DNA of 64,000 bases, taken from positions 310,001-374,000 of the forward strand of contig NZ_CP048264.1 of NCBI RefSeq assembly GCF_019469185.1, written 5' to 3'. Source of the stretch: Gilliamella sp. ESL0441. Lineage in GTDB: Bacteria > Pseudomonadota > Gammaproteobacteria > Enterobacterales > Orbaceae. The position numbers and the translations under genes are program-made. Of the stretch, positions 43,716 to 52,679 are shown one piece after another. Position 1 is the first letter of the stretch. Each line of letters opens with the position of its first letter. The notes beneath the pieces were generated by a model. The model searched no databases. It was not told the DNA's origin and saw only the letters and a list, made by a program, of their open reading frames with translations.

Positions 43716-45455
43716 TTAAGTAGACAAGTACTGAGCCATGGTGACTAAATTAAATATCCATTTCGGATAAACACCACAAATTATTATCAGTAATGCTGAT
43801 ATTGCAATAAGAACTTCACTCAATCGAAAATCTTGCCATTTAATATTCATGAGGGGATTATTTACAAGCTGATCATCACGACAATTTGGTCTTAAATAAA
43901 GGTTGATAACTAAGCGAGCATAAAAATAAAGTCCCAGTGCGCTACCAATAACGACAGCTGCCATTAACCACCATAATTCGGCTGTCACCCCTAATAAAAT
44001 TAATAAAAATCTACCAATAAAACCGACTGTTAACGGCATACCAGCTAAGGATAATAAACCCACTCCCATAGCTGAGGCAAGAATTGGACGTCTCCAAAAT
44101 AATCCGGATAAATCGATTTCATTCTCATGATCGCGTAATTCATTCGAATGTGATTCTAAACTTATTACACCTAAAACTGTAATATTGGCAAGGGTATAAC
44201 CAATTAGATATACTCCAATGGTTTCCAATGCTAATACTTGATATTGCACCGCAATTAAAGCAATGAATAAATAACCAAAATGGGCAATAGAGGAATAAGC
44301 TAATAGCCTTTTTAAACTACTTTGTATGAATGCAAATAAATTCCCCCATAAAATTGAAAAGAATGCCATGAACACTAAAATAATACGTATGGTTTCGTTG
44401 TTTACAATCGGGGCTAATAAAAACAATCTAGCAATAGCACAAAAGATAGCAACCTTACCAACGGTTGATAATAATAAGGCAACAATCGTTGGTGAACCTT
44501 GATAGACATCCGGTAGCCAAAGTTGAAAAGGCACGAGAGATAGTTTAAAACCGATACCCACTAACATTAAACAGACACCCATTAATAACAATGGACTTTG
44601 AGATGTCATTGTTGATAATTGATAACTTAAACCACTAAAGGTTAATTCACCAGATGCGGCATAATAAAATGCTATGCCCATAAGCAAGAATGCACTAGCA
44701 ATAGTAGATAAAATCATATATTTTACGGCGGCTTCTAGTGAATGAGTTTGAATATATTGGTAACCAATGAGTCCTATAAAAGGAATGGAGAGTAATTCAA
44801 CGCCAATAAAAAAAGCCATTAAATGGCTAGCATACATTAACGTTACACCGCCTAACGCCATAAAAACTAATATTAAATAAAACAGGCCTTGTGAAGTTTG
44901 TTCTTGTTTAAACCAACGAAATGCTAAGCAGCTTACGATAATTGATATCATTAAAATTAAACTACTATAAAGTAAACCATATCCATCACATGTAAAAAGT
45001 GTGGTGATTTCTTGTGACACCCAATCAGTATTATCTTCGTTTAGTTTCAGGCGTGAAGAATGTTTAGGCGCCTTTACAACATGTTTATGCTCAGTTGAAT
45101 TGTTTTCTAACGTTATGTTATCGTTAGTAATTTTACTTTCTGTCGTATTGTTATCTGATGCCGTAGGGGCTGTAGGTGGAGTTTCAATAGCAAGTATTTT
45201 TTCTTTAGAAAAATTTGAAAATGTTGGAAGAGTTAAAGAAAAAGATAGTTGCATATTATCACTACTGATATCAGTAATGTTTTTATTATTGATAGAAATT
45301 TTATATCCAATTATCGCTGCGCTGAATAAAGCTAAGCTTAACCCGCTTATAGTTAAAATTGCACATTTTTTTGTTTCAATTTTTAAAAAAAATATTGAAA
45401 ACAACAAGATAATTATTGTAACGCTCAATATGAAAATAGGCGATAAAGCAATCAT
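43716..45455 (-). CDS. nuoN: NADH-quinone oxidoreductase subunit N homologue with long insertion
   Basis: Antiporter-like membrane subunit of complex I. The 579 residues exceed the E. coli 485 largely because of a net 87-residue hydrophilic Asn/Thr/Ser/Lys-rich insertion between the second and third membrane segments (about residues 60-148). Beyond it the protein aligns without gaps at offset 87: Glu220 (E. coli Glu133), Lys304 (Lys217) and Lys334 (Lys247) are conserved, and Lys395 is replaced by Arg482. It is the last gene of the nuoJKLMN unit. It is the best preserved of the five, with the VPFQLWLPDVYQGSP motif intact. Confidence 0.93.
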   Translation of the reverse strand: MIALSPIFILSVTIIILLFSIFFLKIETKKCAILTISGLSLALFSAAIIGYKISINNKNITDISSDNMQLSFSLTLPTFSNFSKEKILAIETPPTAPTASDNNTTESKITNDNITLENNSTEHKHVVKAPKHSSRLKLNEDNTDWVSQEITTLFTCDGYGLLYSSLILMISIIVSCLAFRWFKQEQTSQGLFYLILVFMALGGVTLMYASHLMAFFIGVELLSIPFIGLIGYQYIQTHSLEAAVKYMILSTIASAFLLMGIAFYYAASGELTFSGLSYQLSTMTSQSPLLLMGVCLMLVGIGFKLSLVPFQLWLPDVYQGSPTIVALLLSTVGKVAIFCAIARLFLLAPIVNNETIRIILVFMAFFSILWGNLFAFIQSSLKRLLAYSSIAHFGYLFIALIAVQYQVLALETIGVYLIGYTLANITVLGVISLESHSNELRDHENEIDLSGLFWRRPILASAMGVGLLSLAGMPLTVGFIGRFLLILLGVTAELWWLMAAVVIGSALGLYFYARLVINLYLRPNCRDDQLVNNPLMNIKWQDFRLSEVLIAISALLIIICGVYPKWIFNLVTMAQYLST

Positions 45456-45461
45456 AACTTA

Positions 45462-47006
45462 TTATTCTCCTACTCGTTCCGTAGTGATATATTGTTGTAT
45501 TTGGTTAACAACAGAATAAGACATATCTAAAATCAATTGAGGATATAGACCGATAAGAATAAGTACAGCTGATAAACTGCTTAATAATAATAAATCTTTT
45601 TTACTTAGTTGATTTTTTGGTGCAGTCTCTTCATCTGGAACACTAAAAAATATAGGTTGCATACGTATAATAAATGATATAGATAGCAATAATAATCCAA
45701 TAGCTAATAAGATTGTATAATAAGAATAAGAACCAAAACTACCAAGTAACATAAGATAATTACCAATAAAATTTGCTGTACCAGGAATACCTAAAACAGC
45801 CAATATAAAAAATAATGTAAAAGTTGAAAGATAACTAACTTGGTGCTTAACACCCGAAAATTGATTAATATTTCGAGTTGAATAACATTCAACTAACAGG
45901 CCACTAATAATAAACATGCCTACAATAGCGAAATTGATAGCAATCATCTGTATGATGACACCTTGATAGGCAATAATTGAACCACTATAGATAATAGCTG
46001 TAAGAAAAGACATAAGTGCAATGTGGATATAGGCAATCAATTTTTTTATGTCAGTTTGTGTAAATGCAACTAAAGCGGAATAAAAAATTGAAAATAAGGC
46101 AAGTGCCAAAATATAAGGTACGATCATCAGCGTTGCGTTTGGAAATAGTGGAATTACAAAACGCAGTATTCCGAAAATTGTGGTACTAAGTAATAAGCCA
46201 CTTATCATCATCGAACCTGTAGTTGATGATTCTATATGAGCTTCGATAAACCAATTATGAAATGGGACAAAAGGGACTCGAACAATAAAGGCAGCCATAA
46301 AGCCAAGCATCAACCAAAATTCAGTATTGCTCGAAATGGGAGTTTTCGTTAGAACTCGGTAATCAAATGTCCAATGACCTGTTAAATTCCAATTAATCAA
46401 CACCAGTGACACGATAGAGATTAACATCAATAAACTACTAACTTGAGTATAAATTAAAAATTTACTTGCGCCATTGAAACGTAATAATGAGTTTGAATCC
46501 CGTCTTCCCCATAATGAAATTAAAAAATAAACTGGTATGGTAGCGGCTTCCCAAAAAAAGAATAGTAAAAATAGATCTGTTACGGTAAATAATAATATAA
46601 CGGCCGAAGTCATTAATAAAATACTAAAATAAAACAGGCCAGGGTTATTAATATTTTCTTTACTTGAGTAGATAATAGTGATCAATACAATCAATAAGGA
46701 TGAAGAAATCACAATTATAGATAAGCTATCTAAACATAAATGGAAACGAATCCCTAATAAAGATATCCATTCAAAATTGACTTCTTCTGCCCAGTTTTCT
46801 CCCTGTTCAATAGTCGCTGCGGCATTTAACCATAAATTGATTATTAATATCAGCGTGATAGAAATTGTAATTAACGCTATAATAAATGATAGGTTATTCC
46901 ATCTAGGCTGTGTATCACTGGATGCCACTTTGCGGTGTATAAAAATCGGACATAACCAACCAATAAATCCGCCTAATACTGGTAAGAAAACAAGCCATAA
47001 TAACAT
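45462..47006 (-). CDS. nuoM: NADH-quinone oxidoreductase subunit M homologue, channel residues altered
   Basis: Antiporter-like subunit of complex I, 514 residues (E. coli 509). It aligns without gaps at offset 9 over the core. Glu153 (E. coli Glu144) in FFFWEA is kept, but Lys234 is Arg243, Lys265 is Ser274, His322 is Leu331, His348 is Ile357 and the terminal Glu407 is Asn416 (GTANFIGNY). In working complexes these form the proton path. Reading frame and length are intact, so it is not a pseudogene by structure. It lies 17 bases after nuoL and 6 before nuoN. Confidence 0.93.
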   Translation of the reverse strand: MLLWLVFLPVLGGFIGWLCPIFIHRKVASSDTQPRWNNLSFIIALITISITLILIINLWLNAAATIEQGENWAEEVNFEWISLLGIRFHLCLDSLSIIVISSSLLIVLITIIYSSKENINNPGLFYFSILLMTSAVILLFTVTDLFLLFFFWEAATIPVYFLISLWGRRDSNSLLRFNGASKFLIYTQVSSLLMLISIVSLVLINWNLTGHWTFDYRVLTKTPISSNTEFWLMLGFMAAFIVRVPFVPFHNWFIEAHIESSTTGSMMISGLLLSTTIFGILRFVIPLFPNATLMIVPYILALALFSIFYSALVAFTQTDIKKLIAYIHIALMSFLTAIIYSGSIIAYQGVIIQMIAINFAIVGMFIISGLLVECYSTRNINQFSGVKHQVSYLSTFTLFFILAVLGIPGTANFIGNYLMLLGSFGSYSYYTILLAIGLLLLSISFIIRMQPIFFSVPDEETAPKNQLSKKDLLLLSSLSAVLILIGLYPQLILDMSYSVVNQIQQYITTERVGE

Positions 47007-47023
47007 GAATGATTACACCCCTA

Positions 47024-48871
47024 TCAAATAAAAATTAGTAACATCAAAATAAAGATACAACCCATCACAATTGAAACAATATACCATCTGAGATGTCCAT
47101 TTTCTAAACCAACAACATGCGAGCTTGTCTTTTTTATGCTCGTCATTATCCAATTATCCCATATGCCTAATGGATCTTTTTTTAACTTATTGGCTAACAT
47201 CATATAATGTTTAACAAGTAACAGATTGATAAGATAATCAAAACGCCAATTAGCTGTGCAAAAACGGATGAAAGATTTTACCAAAGGAGTGTTAAATACT
47301 TCTTTCACTTCGCTGTTTGGATGTGCATATAAGGTATAAGCAATGATGAAGCTCAACACAACAATACCGGTCAACAGAAACAGGAAAGATAAATTCCCTT
47401 GATGATCTAATTCACTCGTTGAAATAATACCTTTGATTGGTAATGGGAAATGCGTAAAAAGTGCTGTAGTAAAGATCAACAGTATCAATATAGGAAGATA
47501 ACTCATTAAGTTGGTTTTAGCAAAATCGTGTATTTTCAATTTATGATAAAACACTTTAAGGATTAAGCGCCAAATACTCAAGCTAGCAAATAATATTCCT
47601 AATAAGCCAATAGTGCCCGAAACTAAACTATTTTGCAAGATTAAGCTCCAAATGATATCGCCTTTTATATAAAATGCGGCAGAAATCCAAGGTAAAGCAC
47701 TAACTGATAACATGATGAATAAAAAGATTACCAATAACAATGGAAATTCTTTAGTTAATCCACCTAATTTACTTATATCACGCTCTCCATGACATTTTTG
47801 AATGAGTATTGCTGAAGCAAATATTAGTAACACACTGGTAATGGCATAATTGATTAAACAATTTAGCGATAACGTCCAATTTTGTGTAGAAAATGCAAAA
47901 AAGATATAACTAATTTGAGCTAAATTGATAAAGGTTACAATTCGTTTAATATCATATTGTACTAACGCAATTGTACTTGAAAATATTATCGATAATGATG
48001 AAATTATGGTCATAATGTAAAGTACATCGCTTGACATCATAAACAGATTACTCAGTCTTAAAATCAAATACACGCCCGCTAAAATTACTGTCGAAGATTG
48101 CATTAATGCTACGGCAGGCATAGAAGCTAACGTTGATTCATTAAACCATGATTGCATTGGAAAAAGTGCTGATTTACTAATTGCACCTAAGAACAACAAT
48201 AACGTGATCCAAAAAATGATGTCAGAATCTACCGCTAAATTATCATGTGCGGTGCTTAAGATATCTTGAATATTTAATGTTTCGAGTGTTTGAAAAATTA
48301 AAAATATTGCGATAATGAAGAAAAGATCAGTTAAGTGCATCATAAAAAAAGTTTTTACTGCAGAATAACTATTACGCATTTGTTTGTGGTAAATACCAAT
48401 AAGTAAGTAAATACTGAGGCTAACACCTTCCCATCCGATTAACATAACGAGTAAATTATCAACTAGAATGATGGTTAACATACTTGCTATTAATAAATTA
48501 CTATAGGCGTAAAAGGTATAGATATCTTTTTGTGATGTTAAATAAAATGCAGCAAAAAAATAAACAAGAATTCCTATAAAAGCAATCAAAACAAGAAAAA
48601 TTAGCGATAATCCATCTAAGGTTAAAGTGATCGGAACATTAAAATCGCCAATAGAAAACCAGTTCCATAGTGTTTTACTATAAATCAATGACATATCCGG
48701 TACTGAGTTAGTGATAAAGTCAATACAAGAAAATGTGGAAATTAATACGACAATTAGCATTGTACTAATACCGATAATGGTTATGTTAATTGAACGTATT
48801 TGTCTTCCCAAACTAACTAAAGCTAAAAAAGAAAGCAAGGGAATAATGATAGTTAAATAAAGTAAATTCAT
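47024..48871 (-). CDS. nuoL: NADH-quinone oxidoreductase subunit L homologue, channel residues altered
   Basis: Distal antiporter-like subunit of complex I, 615 residues (E. coli 613), with the C-terminal lateral helix region retained (ENGHLRWYIV at the end). At offset 4 to E. coli, Glu148 (Glu144), Lys233 (Lys229) and Lys403 (Lys399) are kept, whereas His254 is Gln258, His334 is Cys338, His338 is Tyr342 and the central Lys342 is Ser346. The start overlaps the nuoK stop as ATGA, indicating translational coupling. Identity is clear; pumping ability is doubtful. Confidence 0.93.
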   Translation of the reverse strand: MNLLYLTIIIPLLSFLALVSLGRQIRSINITIIGISTMLIVVLISTFSCIDFITNSVPDMSLIYSKTLWNWFSIGDFNVPITLTLDGLSLIFLVLIAFIGILVYFFAAFYLTSQKDIYTFYAYSNLLIASMLTIILVDNLLVMLIGWEGVSLSIYLLIGIYHKQMRNSYSAVKTFFMMHLTDLFFIIAIFLIFQTLETLNIQDILSTAHDNLAVDSDIIFWITLLLFLGAISKSALFPMQSWFNESTLASMPAVALMQSSTVILAGVYLILRLSNLFMMSSDVLYIMTIISSLSIIFSSTIALVQYDIKRIVTFINLAQISYIFFAFSTQNWTLSLNCLINYAITSVLLIFASAILIQKCHGERDISKLGGLTKEFPLLLVIFLFIMLSVSALPWISAAFYIKGDIIWSLILQNSLVSGTIGLLGILFASLSIWRLILKVFYHKLKIHDFAKTNLMSYLPILILLIFTTALFTHFPLPIKGIISTSELDHQGNLSFLFLLTGIVVLSFIIAYTLYAHPNSEVKEVFNTPLVKSFIRFCTANWRFDYLINLLLVKHYMMLANKLKKDPLGIWDNWIMTSIKKTSSHVVGLENGHLRWYIVSIVMGCIFILMLLIFI

Positions 48872-49170
48872 CCTTTCATTTCGCTTAATGAGTCAATATT
48901 GATAATTTTTCGTTTAAAAATTAATTTCTTCAGAAGTGCAAGTCCAACACAAACTTGAGCAAGCGTTGTAATAATAGCTAAAATAGCCAGAATCTGCCCA
49001 TCTACTTGTTGCCAATAATTACTTGCAGCAATTAAGGCGATGATAATTCCGTTATTCATAACAATTAGACTAAGTAACAAGAAATAAAGATTACGGCGAA
49101 TCATAACGCCAAATAAACCTATTACAAATAAAACACAAGCTAAAATCAAACATTGAAATAGCGGAATCAT
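48868..49170 (-). CDS. nuoK: NADH-quinone oxidoreductase subunit K homologue lacking both key glutamates
   Basis: Small three-helix subunit of the complex I membrane arm. Start ATG 49170 gives exactly 100 residues, the E. coli length; a longer frame from 49212 overlaps nuoJ and is not supported. Ungapped alignment is easy (LFVIGLFGVMIRRNL, and NIDSLSEMKG at the end). The two membrane glutamates essential for energy coupling in E. coli NuoK, Glu36 and Glu72, are Ile36 and Gln72 here. It begins one base after the nuoJ stop and overlaps nuoL by four bases. Confidence 0.92.
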   Translation of the reverse strand: MIPLFQCLILACVLFVIGLFGVMIRRNLYFLLLSLIVMNNGIIIALIAASNYWQQVDGQILAILAIITTLAQVCVGLALLKKLIFKRKIINIDSLSEMKG

Positions 49171-49171
49171 A

Positions 49172-49663
49172 TTAAATCTCCGATAACAGTCTTTGCCTGA
49201 AATGATAAGCAATGACTGCGGCTCCTAATAATAAAAACGATGCTAATTCTGCCATTAAAATATAGACATATACTGATATTTCATGACTTAAATTATGTGA
49301 ATCTTTCAGTAGTTGACTATCAGTTTTTACCACTCCGTAAATAAGAATGACTAATAAAATAAAAGCAAATATTAGTGGCATTAACCATATTTTAGGGCTT
49401 ATTCCATACTTAGCTTTTTCTACATTATCTCGCTGAATTTGAAATATATTTGCAGCAATTAAAAAAAGCGTAACAGTTCCTCCAATAAATAAAAGGATAT
49501 ATAAAACAGCGGATAAATAACTATCAAGTATAATTAATATCAAAGCAGAAGCAAAAAGCGAAATAATAAGGTATAAAATAGCCTTATTAACCTGTAAGCA
49601 ACTAATTACTTTTATGCTTGCAACAATAGCAATAATCGACGTGATATAAAATACAACGATCAT
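49172..49663 (-). CDS. nuoJ: NADH-quinone oxidoreductase subunit J homologue, conserved Glu/Tyr replaced
   Basis: First gene of the five-gene cluster. ATG 49663 is preferred over TTG 49675 because it starts exactly where E. coli NuoJ does; this gives 163 residues against 184, the lost part being the charged C-terminal tail. Five hydrophobic segments are visible. In the third helix, which carries the pi-bulge near the quinone-coupling region, E. coli Glu55 and Tyr59 are Tyr55 and Phe59 here (SAVLYILLFIGG). No nuoI lies upstream; ppc is divergent 346 bases away. Confidence 0.88.
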   Translation of the reverse strand: MIVVFYITSIIAIVASIKVISCLQVNKAILYLIISLFASALILIILDSYLSAVLYILLFIGGTVTLFLIAANIFQIQRDNVEKAKYGISPKIWLMPLIFAFILLVILIYGVVKTDSQLLKDSHNLSHEISVYVYILMAELASFLLLGAAVIAYHFRQRLLSEI

Positions 49664-50009
49664 TAAATAACCCAATACTCATTGTGAATGGTATTAGTAT
49701 ATACCCAAATTAATTTAAGATACAGGCTTACAGATAATCTATTCATTGAAAAACAGATATTTAAATATTCAGCTTTAGTATTTTTATCAAATAGGGCAAT
49801 TATTTTAATTTTTATAACGTTGTATCCTCAATATAATTAAAACAATAAAAAAAATAAAAACCATAAAATTTTATTATTTAAAATCAAATTAGCATTGTTA
49901 TAAAGTATATAACTTAAGCAAATAAACAGACATTTATATCGTCGATCTGTGCAATTGCAAACATAGATTAAAGTCGGTTATGTATAATATTAACTAAAAT
50001 GAGATTAAA
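49664..50009. other. Divergent intergenic region between nuoJ and ppc
   Basis: Must hold the promoters of both the nuoJKLMN unit and ppc. Very AT-rich. TATAAT at 49983-49988 could be the -10 of ppc, but no well-spaced -35 is evident. No trace of nuoI or other nuo coding sequence is seen. Confidence 0.5.
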
Positions 50010-52655
50010 ATGAATAGTCAATACTCCTCAATGCGAAGTAATGTCAATATGTTAGGTACGTTGCTCGGTGATGCAATAAAACGAGCAACAGGTAATGATA
50101 CTTTCGAGTTAGTTGAGAAAATAAGACAACTCTCAAAATCTGCACAGCAAGGTAATAAACAATCTCATACTGAATTACTTGAGTTAATCGAAAATCTTAA
50201 TGATGAAGATTTATTACATGTAGCTAGAGCATTTAATCAGTTTCTAAATTTAGTTAATACGGCTGCTGAATATTATGGCATTTCACCTCATGGGGAAGCA
50301 GCTAGCAGCCCTAAAAAAATGACGGAATTATTCAGTACGCTAAAACAGCTTAATTTTTCCAACCAGACAATCACTCAAGCTATTAAAGAATTATCTATAG
50401 AATTAGTATTAACCGCTCATCCAACAGAAATTAATCGTCGAACGATGATTAATACATACACAGCTATAAATAGTTGTCTATCCCAACTGGATCATAATGA
50501 CTTAGCTGATTATGAAATAGAGCGAATTATGCGACGATTAAAACAGTTAGTTTGTCAAGCATGGTATACCGATGAAATCAGAAAAAAACGCCCCACACCA
50601 CTTGATGAAGCTAAGTGGGGATTTTCTGTGATTGAAGATAGTCTATGGGAAGGTGTCCCCTTATTTTTACGTGAACTTAACGATCAACTGGTGGATGCGT
50701 TTAGTGAACAATTAGCTGTCGAAAATGTGCCTGTTAAGTTTACTTCATGGATGGGAGGAGATCGTGATGGTAATCCAAATGTAACAGCTAAAGTTACTGA
50801 AAAAGTGATGTTACAGGCACGATTAAAAGCGATTGAATTATTTTTAGCTGATATTCAAATTTTGGTGCGTGAATTATCAATGACAGAATGTAGTCAATCC
50901 GTTATTGATTTGCTTGATGAAACAAATAAAACCGCATCAGAACCATATCGTGCAGTCATGAAGCAGTTACGCGCTCGTTTAGTTAAAACTCAAAGTTATA
51001 TTGTTTCGTTACTTAATAATGAACAAGTATTAGCTCCTTCAGATATTCTGATAAAAAATGAACAACTTTGGAATCCACTTTATACTTGCTATCAATCTTT
51101 AATTGATCATGGCATGTCTACCATAGCACATGGTCCATTAATAGATACTCTACGGCGCATAAAAAGCTTTGGCTTACAATTAGTAAGATTAGATATTCGT
51201 CAAGATAGCTCTGTTCATACTGAAGCGCTAGATGCATTAACTAAAGAGCTCAATTTAGGTCATTATGCTCAATGGTCTGAAGAACAAAAACAAACATTTT
51301 TATTAACAGAACTACAATCTAAACGCCCTTTGTTACCCTACAATTGGCAACCAAATGAAATCGTTACTGAAGTGTTAGATACTTGCCGTGTTATCAAGAA
51401 AGCAGGTGAAGAATCCATTGCATCTTATGTCATTTCAATGGCAAAGGCACCTTCTGATATTTTGGCTGTTTATCTATTGTTAAAAATTGTTGATTGCCAT
51501 AAATGTGTTCCGATTGTACCGCTATTTGAAACGTTAGATGATTTAAATAATGCGAAATCAGTTATGCAAAAATTACTAGATATTCCTTGGTATCGAGAAA
51601 AGATTCAAGGTAAACAAATGGTAATGATTGGTTATTCTGATTCGGCTAAAGATGCGGGCACGCTTGCTGCATCTTGGGCACAATACCGCTCTCAAGAAGA
51701 ATTAGTGGCATTATTTGAAAAATATAATATTAATTTAATACTCTTTCATGGTCGTGGTGGTTCTATTGGACGGGGCGGAGCCCCGGCTCATGCTGCATTA
51801 CTTTCACAACCACCCGGCTCGTTAAAGGGCGGTCTTCGTGTCACTGAACAAGGTGAAATGATCCGCTTTAAACTGGGATTACCGGAAGTTGCATTAAGTA
51901 GCTTAATGCTTTATGCATCAGCAATATTGCAAGCTAATTTGCTACCACCTCCAGAACCAAAGCAGGCATGGCGCGATATAATGGATGAAATGTCAGATAT
52001 ATCTTGTCGTTGCTACCGGCGTTATGTACGTGAACGGGCTGAATTTGTAGATTATTTTAGAATGGTGACGCCAGAAGCTGAACTTGGCAGATTACCGCTT
52101 GGTTCTCGACCTCAAAAACGCAAAACAGGGGGGGGTATTGAAAGTTTAAGAGCAATTCCATGGATCTTCGCTTGGACACAAAATCGTTTAATGGTGCCCT
52201 CTTGGTTAGGTGCGGGTAGTGCACTAAAAAAAGTAATTGAAGAAGGTAAAAAAGATTTACTTAGAGAGATGTATCATCATTGGCCTTTTTTTAATGCCCG
52301 TCTTGGTATGTTAGAAATGGTCTATGCTAAAGCTGCACCCAATATCCATCAGTACTATGAATACAGATTAGTTGATTCTGCAATGTGGTCCTTAGGAGAA
52401 GAGTTACGTAATTTATTAGCTGAAGATATTAATACAGTATTAACAATTACTGATGATGATAGCTTAATGGCTGATTTGCCATGGATTGCTCAATCGGTAG
52501 CTTTGCGTAATGTCTATATTGAACCGTTGAACTTATTACAAGCTGAACTATTAAGTCGTTCTCGTCAACGTAATGAAGATGATAATGGTATTGTAGAACA
52601 AGGATTGATGATTACGATATCAGGGATTGCTGCAGGGATGCGTAATTCAGGTTAG
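50010..52655 (+). CDS. ppc: Phosphoenolpyruvate carboxylase
   Basis: Replenishes oxaloacetate by carboxylating PEP with bicarbonate, linking glycolysis to succinate and amino acid synthesis. The 881 residues (E. coli 883) include the catalytic [25 protein letters not shown], the [14 protein letters not shown] block and [12 protein letters not shown], and the C-terminus [12 protein letters not shown]. It stands alone, divergent from nuoJ. With carbonic anhydrase it supports a fermentative or anaerobic branched metabolism. Confidence 0.97.
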   Translation: MNSQYSSMRSNVNMLGTLLGDAIKRATGNDTFELVEKIRQLSKSAQQGNKQSHTELLELIENLNDEDLLHVARAFNQFLNLVNTAAEYYGISPHGEAASSPKKMTELFSTLKQLNFSNQTITQAIKELSIELVLTAHPTEINRRTMINTYTAINSCLSQLDHNDLADYEIERIMRRLKQLVCQAWYTDEIRKKRPTPLDEAKWGFSVIEDSLWEGVPLFLRELNDQLVDAFSEQLAVENVPVKFTSWMGGDRDGNPNVTAKVTEKVMLQARLKAIELFLADIQILVRELSMTECSQSVIDLLDETNKTASEPYRAVMKQLRARLVKTQSYIVSLLNNEQVLAPSDILIKNEQLWNPLYTCYQSLIDHGMSTIAHGPLIDTLRRIKSFGLQLVRLDIRQDSSVHTEALDALTKELNLGHYAQWSEEQKQTFLLTELQSKRPLLPYNWQPNEIVTEVLDTCRVIKKAGEESIASYVISMAKAPSDILAVYLLLKIVDCHKCVPIVPLFETLDDLNNAKSVMQKLLDIPWYREKIQGKQMVMIGYSDSAKDAGTLAASWAQYRSQEELVALFEKYNINLILFHGRGGSIGRGGAPAHAALLSQPPGSLKGGLRVTEQGEMIRFKLGLPEVALSSLMLYASAILQANLLPPPEPKQAWRDIMDEMSDISCRCYRRYVRERAEFVDYFRMVTPEAELGRLPLGSRPQKRKTGGGIESLRAIPWIFAWTQNRLMVPSWLGAGSALKKVIEEGKKDLLREMYHHWPFFNARLGMLEMVYAKAAPNIHQYYEYRLVDSAMWSLGEELRNLLAEDINTVLTITDDDSLMADLPWIAQSVALRNVYIEPLNLLQAELLSRSRQRNEDDNGIVEQGLMITISGIAAGMRNSG

Positions 52656-52661
52656 ATACCA

Positions 52662-52679
52662 AAAGGGCTTTAGCCCTTT
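52662..52679. terminator. Hairpin between ppc and the Sel1 gene
   Basis: A 7-base GC-richer stem AAAGGGC/GCCCTTT with loop TTTA in the convergent gap, touching the stop codon of the minus-strand Sel1 gene. It can serve both directions; the T-runs are short. Confidence 0.75.

Noticed and set aside
45001..45519. 172-codon plus-strand frame opposite nuoN and the end of nuoM
   Set aside because: It is antisense to the NuoN insertion and hydrophobic only because it mirrors membrane helices; no ribosome site.
46678..47031. 117-codon plus-strand frame opposite nuoM
   Set aside because: Antisense shadow of a well-aligned NuoM protein.
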